A program made the position numbers and the translations under genes. DNA of 64,000 bases from Selaginella tamariscina (Eukaryota; Streptophyta; Lycopodiopsida; Selaginellales; Selaginellaceae), in NCBI GenBank assembly GCA_003024785.1, contig PUQB01000652.1, forward strand, positions 62,001 to 126,000, in the 5' to 3' direction. A model generated the notes under the pieces. It did not search any database and was not told where the DNA came from. It saw only the letters and a program-made list of their open reading frames with translations. Shown here piece after piece: positions 60,911 to 64,000 of this stretch (its first letter is position 1; each line of letters begins with the position of its first letter).

Positions 60911-63344
60911 ATGTTTAGGAAGATGCAGCTTACTATTGCATTTGCCATTTGGTTTGTAGGATTCTCATCCTCGGTACGAGAAGATATTCAGCTTGGCGAC
61001 TCCATTGGCGACTCGGTAGTTCTTGGAAATCCCCGGTGACACTTTCGCGTTCGGCTTTTACAAAGTAAGCAACTTATCTTCGATGTACAGGATCGGAATC
61101 TGGTACGAGTGCGAGAGGACTGAAGGAGAACTGAAGACAGTGGTATGGACTGCAACTGGGAGTGATGGGTTCCCAGTACAGCTCCGTTCTACTGCGAGTT
61201 TGCAGCTCACAGAAAAAGGGCTTGCAGGGTCCTGGCAGTCACTGTTGCAGCAAATAGAAAGCGCTTGCATGACAGAGTCTGGGAATTTCATACTCTTTGA
61301 CATAAGAAAGAACGTACTGTGGGAGAGTTTTGACTTCCCCACCAATACTTTGCTACCAGATCAGCAGCTTATGTCGAATCAGAGCCTTTCTTCTTCTTCA
61401 GGTACTCTCTTAAGGTAAATATAGGTCAAATATTCCTAGCTCCCACCAGCCAGATCAACAACAGGAAGTACTGGAGTATTTATAACCCTGGGGTGAATTC
61501 TTCACTGACCTGCCTAGACGATGACACTGGCGAGACGGTGTCAGCAACGCTCTCGTGCAACATCTCTCCTACTTTGAAAGTGACAGAACCGCTACTCAAC
61601 TTGTCTTCTCAGGGAGCGCTGAAGTTCTACGATGGCAGCGGGAAATCCTGGTGGGTATCCGCTACAGATAACTTTCAGAGGTATGCACTTGACTATGGTG
61701 ACACAAACCTGGTGCGAAGGAGGCTCACGCTGGGAGACGATGGTAACTTGAGAATGTTCAGCATGAACACTAAGAACGATTCTTGGAGTATCGTCTGGCA
61801 AGCTCTCGTCAAGGAATGGGACAATTCGCAATGTGCAGTTATAGGCCGTATAAGACTTGCACTTGTCCACCAGGGTTTGAGAAGATCGATGTACATGATG
61901 ACAGCAAAGGTTGTGATTACAGGGTACCGATTGGGAACTGTGGTGGTAACAGCGGCCCAACCAAGTTCGTTAGAGTGAACCGAGCAGACTACTATTACAA
62001 TGATGAAAATAGAGAGTTTTCTCTAGCTGATTGTGAACAGAGGACTGTAAGTGCCTTGCATTCGCATATAAGTATGCAACAAGACCCACTTGTTTTCTCA
62101 AAGGTGGCACTCCTGATCAAGTCCTTCGTAATGGCAAGAGATACTTTGACCTAGATAATGTGGTTTACATGAAAGATTCAGCTCGAGACACACTAGCAGT
62201 TGACGAGGCCGATGAATACCTATTTATATCCGATGCAAACGCAACGATTGCTCCCCAGTATGCTAGAGACAATTCCCACAAAGGCTACTTCATTACGCAT
62301 ATGAATTCCATAGTTTTAGCAGTCGCTATAGCGTAGCTGATCTTGTTTCTAGCAGTTGCTACCGTGCTATCCTTTCATCTGCGTGGTAAGAGACAGCGGG
62401 TTCTCAGAGAGCTGACGGAGGAGATGGAAGGAGCTCCAGTAAGATTCTCGTACGAGGAGCTTCAACTGGCCACTAACGGCTTCAAAGAACGACTGGGATC
62501 TGGAGCATTCGGTGCCGTGTACAAAGGAGAGATACCTGAGGTTGGAGGTACCGTAGCCATCAAAGTGATAAAAGGCGGAGAACCAGTTCAAAGCCGAGGT
62601 GAACACTCTGGGGAAGGTCCACCACGTAAACTTGGTGCGGTTGCTAGGGTACTGTGCTCAGGGAAGCCACAGACTGCTCGTTTACGAGTACATGTCCAAG
62701 AGCTAACTGCTCGCAGGTAAGCCTTATTACTAAAAACCAACACTCTGCTCATTCTTTGGATTCTCAGACTGCACAGATTGGGACACAAGGTTCTCAGTAA
62801 CACTAGGCATTGCCAAGGGGCTAGCTTATTTACATGAACAGTGTCACGAGTGCATCATACACTGTGACATAAAGCCAGAGAACATACTGCTGGACGAGGA
62901 CTTAGTTCCAAAGATCGGGGACTTTGGGTTGGCAAAGCTTGTCCACAAAGAAAACGCGCTGAGTGTCACGACGATCCGAAGGACGCGAGGGTACGGCGAA
63001 GGTGGATGTGTACAGCTTCGGAATGCTTCTCTTTAACATTCTCACTGGGAGAGATACATGGGAGCTAACTCCGTCGCAGCTGGAGTTTGGTAATTGGTAT
63101 TTACCTTCGTGGGCATTCAACAAGTACAGACTTTGCAGATCCTAACACATGCAACGATGTCGAATGGGGACAGTTTGAGTTGCTTCTCAAAGTTGCGTTT
63201 TGGTGTACTCAGAATGAAGCTCAACATAGACCGTCCATGAGTAAGGTTATAAAGATGCTTGAAGAAGAAGACGCTGCACAAGTTACGCTCTCTCCACCTC
63301 CTACTATAGAATATAATCAGAAAAACATATCAAAATATCATTGA
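60911..63344 (+). pseudogene. G-type lectin S-receptor-like serine/threonine kinase, damaged
   Basis: ATG at 60,911 starts a signal peptide (MQLTIAFAIWFVGFSSS, inner Met). The B-lectin follows with TFAFGFYKV, then ESGNFILFD and NVLWESFDFPTNTLLPDQQL. A Cys-rich CTCPPGFEKIDVHDDSKGC leads to a membrane helix near 62,310-62,385. The kinase has [76 protein letters not shown] and an end at SPPPTIEYNQKN. HCD makes it a non-RD kinase. Indels occur near 61,025, 61,415, 61,835, 62,040, 62,590, 62,980 and 63,130. In-frame nonsense codons (TAG near 62,335 in the membrane helix, TAA near 62,703) are substitutions, which favours real pseudogenisation. Such receptors sense extracellular cues at the plasma membrane. 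Confidence 0.75.
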
Positions 63345-63597
63345 ATTAGAAAATAAAATAGTATTTTAAGTTATTTAAAATCACCAATCAATACCATTTA
63401 TTTTATATTAATAAAATAAAAAAACATCTTATCTTAACGTATTTAACTAATAATATGAATGTACTTATATACTTAATGATGTCATTTTTATGACTAGGGC
63501 ATCTTTTCATTTGATAAAATGGATATTCTAGCAACTATTCCACGTAATCGCATGTCTTACACGTGGATTAGTTTAATCCTGCCACTTGTTAAGAGAG

Positions 63598-63640
63598 AGT
63601 TCTAGAAGAGACGAGAGATCTCTCCTTCCTCTTTATAAAT
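63598..63640 (+). promoter_or_regulatory. Heat shock element and TATA box of the small HSP gene
   Basis: TTC-ta-GAA at 63,600-63,607 inside 'gagagttctagaagagac' is a heat shock element core. A TATAAAT box follows at 63,634, about 75-100 bp before the candidate start codons. This is the expected layout for a heat-induced gene. Confidence 0.6.
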
Positions 63641-63732
63641 CCTCTCTCTTTTGATAATTTCTACATCCTTGGATTTGTTATCAGTTATAACTTATCACTG
63701 TTTAATCTCTATGGCTCTCTCTCTCTCCATTC

Positions 63733-64000
63733 ATGCGCGGCAGCAGCAGCAGCGTATTTGATCCCTTCCCGGATTTCTTTGTTCTTGGTAATCATCTCGG
63801 TGACAATGAACACTCCGTCAATTCGCCAAGGTATGTGTGTGTATATGCGTATGGTGTTGTTTCATATGTGCGTGAACAGGATGCAAGTGCGGTGGCAAAT
63901 ACACGTGTAGACTGGGTGGAGACACCGGAAGCCCACGTGTTCAAATCCGATTTGCCTGGGCTGAGCAAGGAGGAGATCAAGATCCAGGTGGAAGATGGAC
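63733..64000 (+). CDS. Class I small heat shock protein (HSP20), 5' part
   Basis: The window ends inside the gene. From ATG at 63,733 the reading is [19 protein letters not shown], like the class I N-terminus (SSVFDPF). After a probable 49-bp intron (63,831-63,879, GT-AG) it continues [20 protein letters not shown] then [17 protein letters not shown], the start of the alpha-crystallin domain. The exon junction does not keep frame as assembled (phase 2 into phase 0), so one base is probably missing, or the start differs; an ATG at 63,711 is out of frame. Class I sHSPs are cytosolic ATP-independent chaperones that hold unfolding proteins during heat stress. An intron in a class I sHSP is unusual, as most are intronless. 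Confidence 0.85.
   Translation, partial: MRGSSSSVFDPFPDFFVLGNHLGDNEHSVNSPRYVCVYAYGVVSYVREQDASAVANTRVDWVETPEAHVFKSDLPGLSKEEIKIQVEDG

Overview
The window looks like nuclear DNA of a land plant, and a lycophyte such as Selaginella fits best. Reasons seen in the sequence: spliceosomal introns of mostly 43-150 bp with GT-AG borders, a very large share of plant-type PLS pentatricopeptide (PPR) genes, a plant G-type lectin receptor kinase, a class I small heat shock protein, a CCCTAAA telo-box in front of a ribosome-biogenesis gene, and AT-rich intergenic DNA full of CA/GA/TA microsatellites. The species call is an inference. The sequence is a draft: one N gap lies at 25,085-25,779, and single-base indels break almost every gene, including conserved housekeeping genes.

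Layout. 1-5.3 kb: AT-rich DNA with decayed Ty3/gypsy pieces. 5.5-7.6 kb: a broken PPR gene. 7.6-14.6 kb: non-genic DNA with dispersed repeats, a 63-bp minisatellite and a decayed copy (10.36-11.15 kb) of a segment found again at 29.5-30.4 kb. 14.6-15.7 kb: an unrecognised minus-strand gene, then a 39-bp tandem array. 16.2-27.5 kb: a TPR-CHAT (caspase-like fold) gene split by an 8.35-kb DNA transposon. 27.7-37.8 kb: five PPR genes, pseudogenes or fragments. 38.1-41.0 kb: two divergent coiled-coil genes sharing a promoter. 41.6-44.2 kb: fumarylacetoacetase (14 exons). 44.4-45.6 kb: a small intact coiled-coil gene. 45.9-58.9 kb: the ribosome-biogenesis factor RRP5 (S1 repeats plus HAT repeats) on the minus strand. 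59.1-59.5 kb: a RING-H2 membrane protein. 60.9-63.3 kb: a damaged G-type lectin receptor-like kinase. 63.7 kb to the end: the start of a class I small HSP with a heat shock element.

The most interesting object is the transposon at 17,469-25,822. A 12-bp direct repeat flanks it and its ends are imperfect inverted repeats. It carries two divergent intron-containing genes. The plus-strand gene is a Mutator-like (MULE) transposase with an N-terminal GCM/WRKY-like zinc finger. The minus-strand gene encodes a nuclear-type protein combining a ParB-like domain, a helical middle region and a beta-arrangement DNA amino-methyltransferase domain whose motif IV is altered. Between them lies an array of about seven 137-bp repeats, each holding inverted TGCCGACTGA arms; the same TGCCGAC motif recurs near the left terminus. 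My inference is that the element encodes its own DNA-binding or DNA-modifying system with an array of cognate sites. This rests on sequence reading only and has not been tested by any database search.
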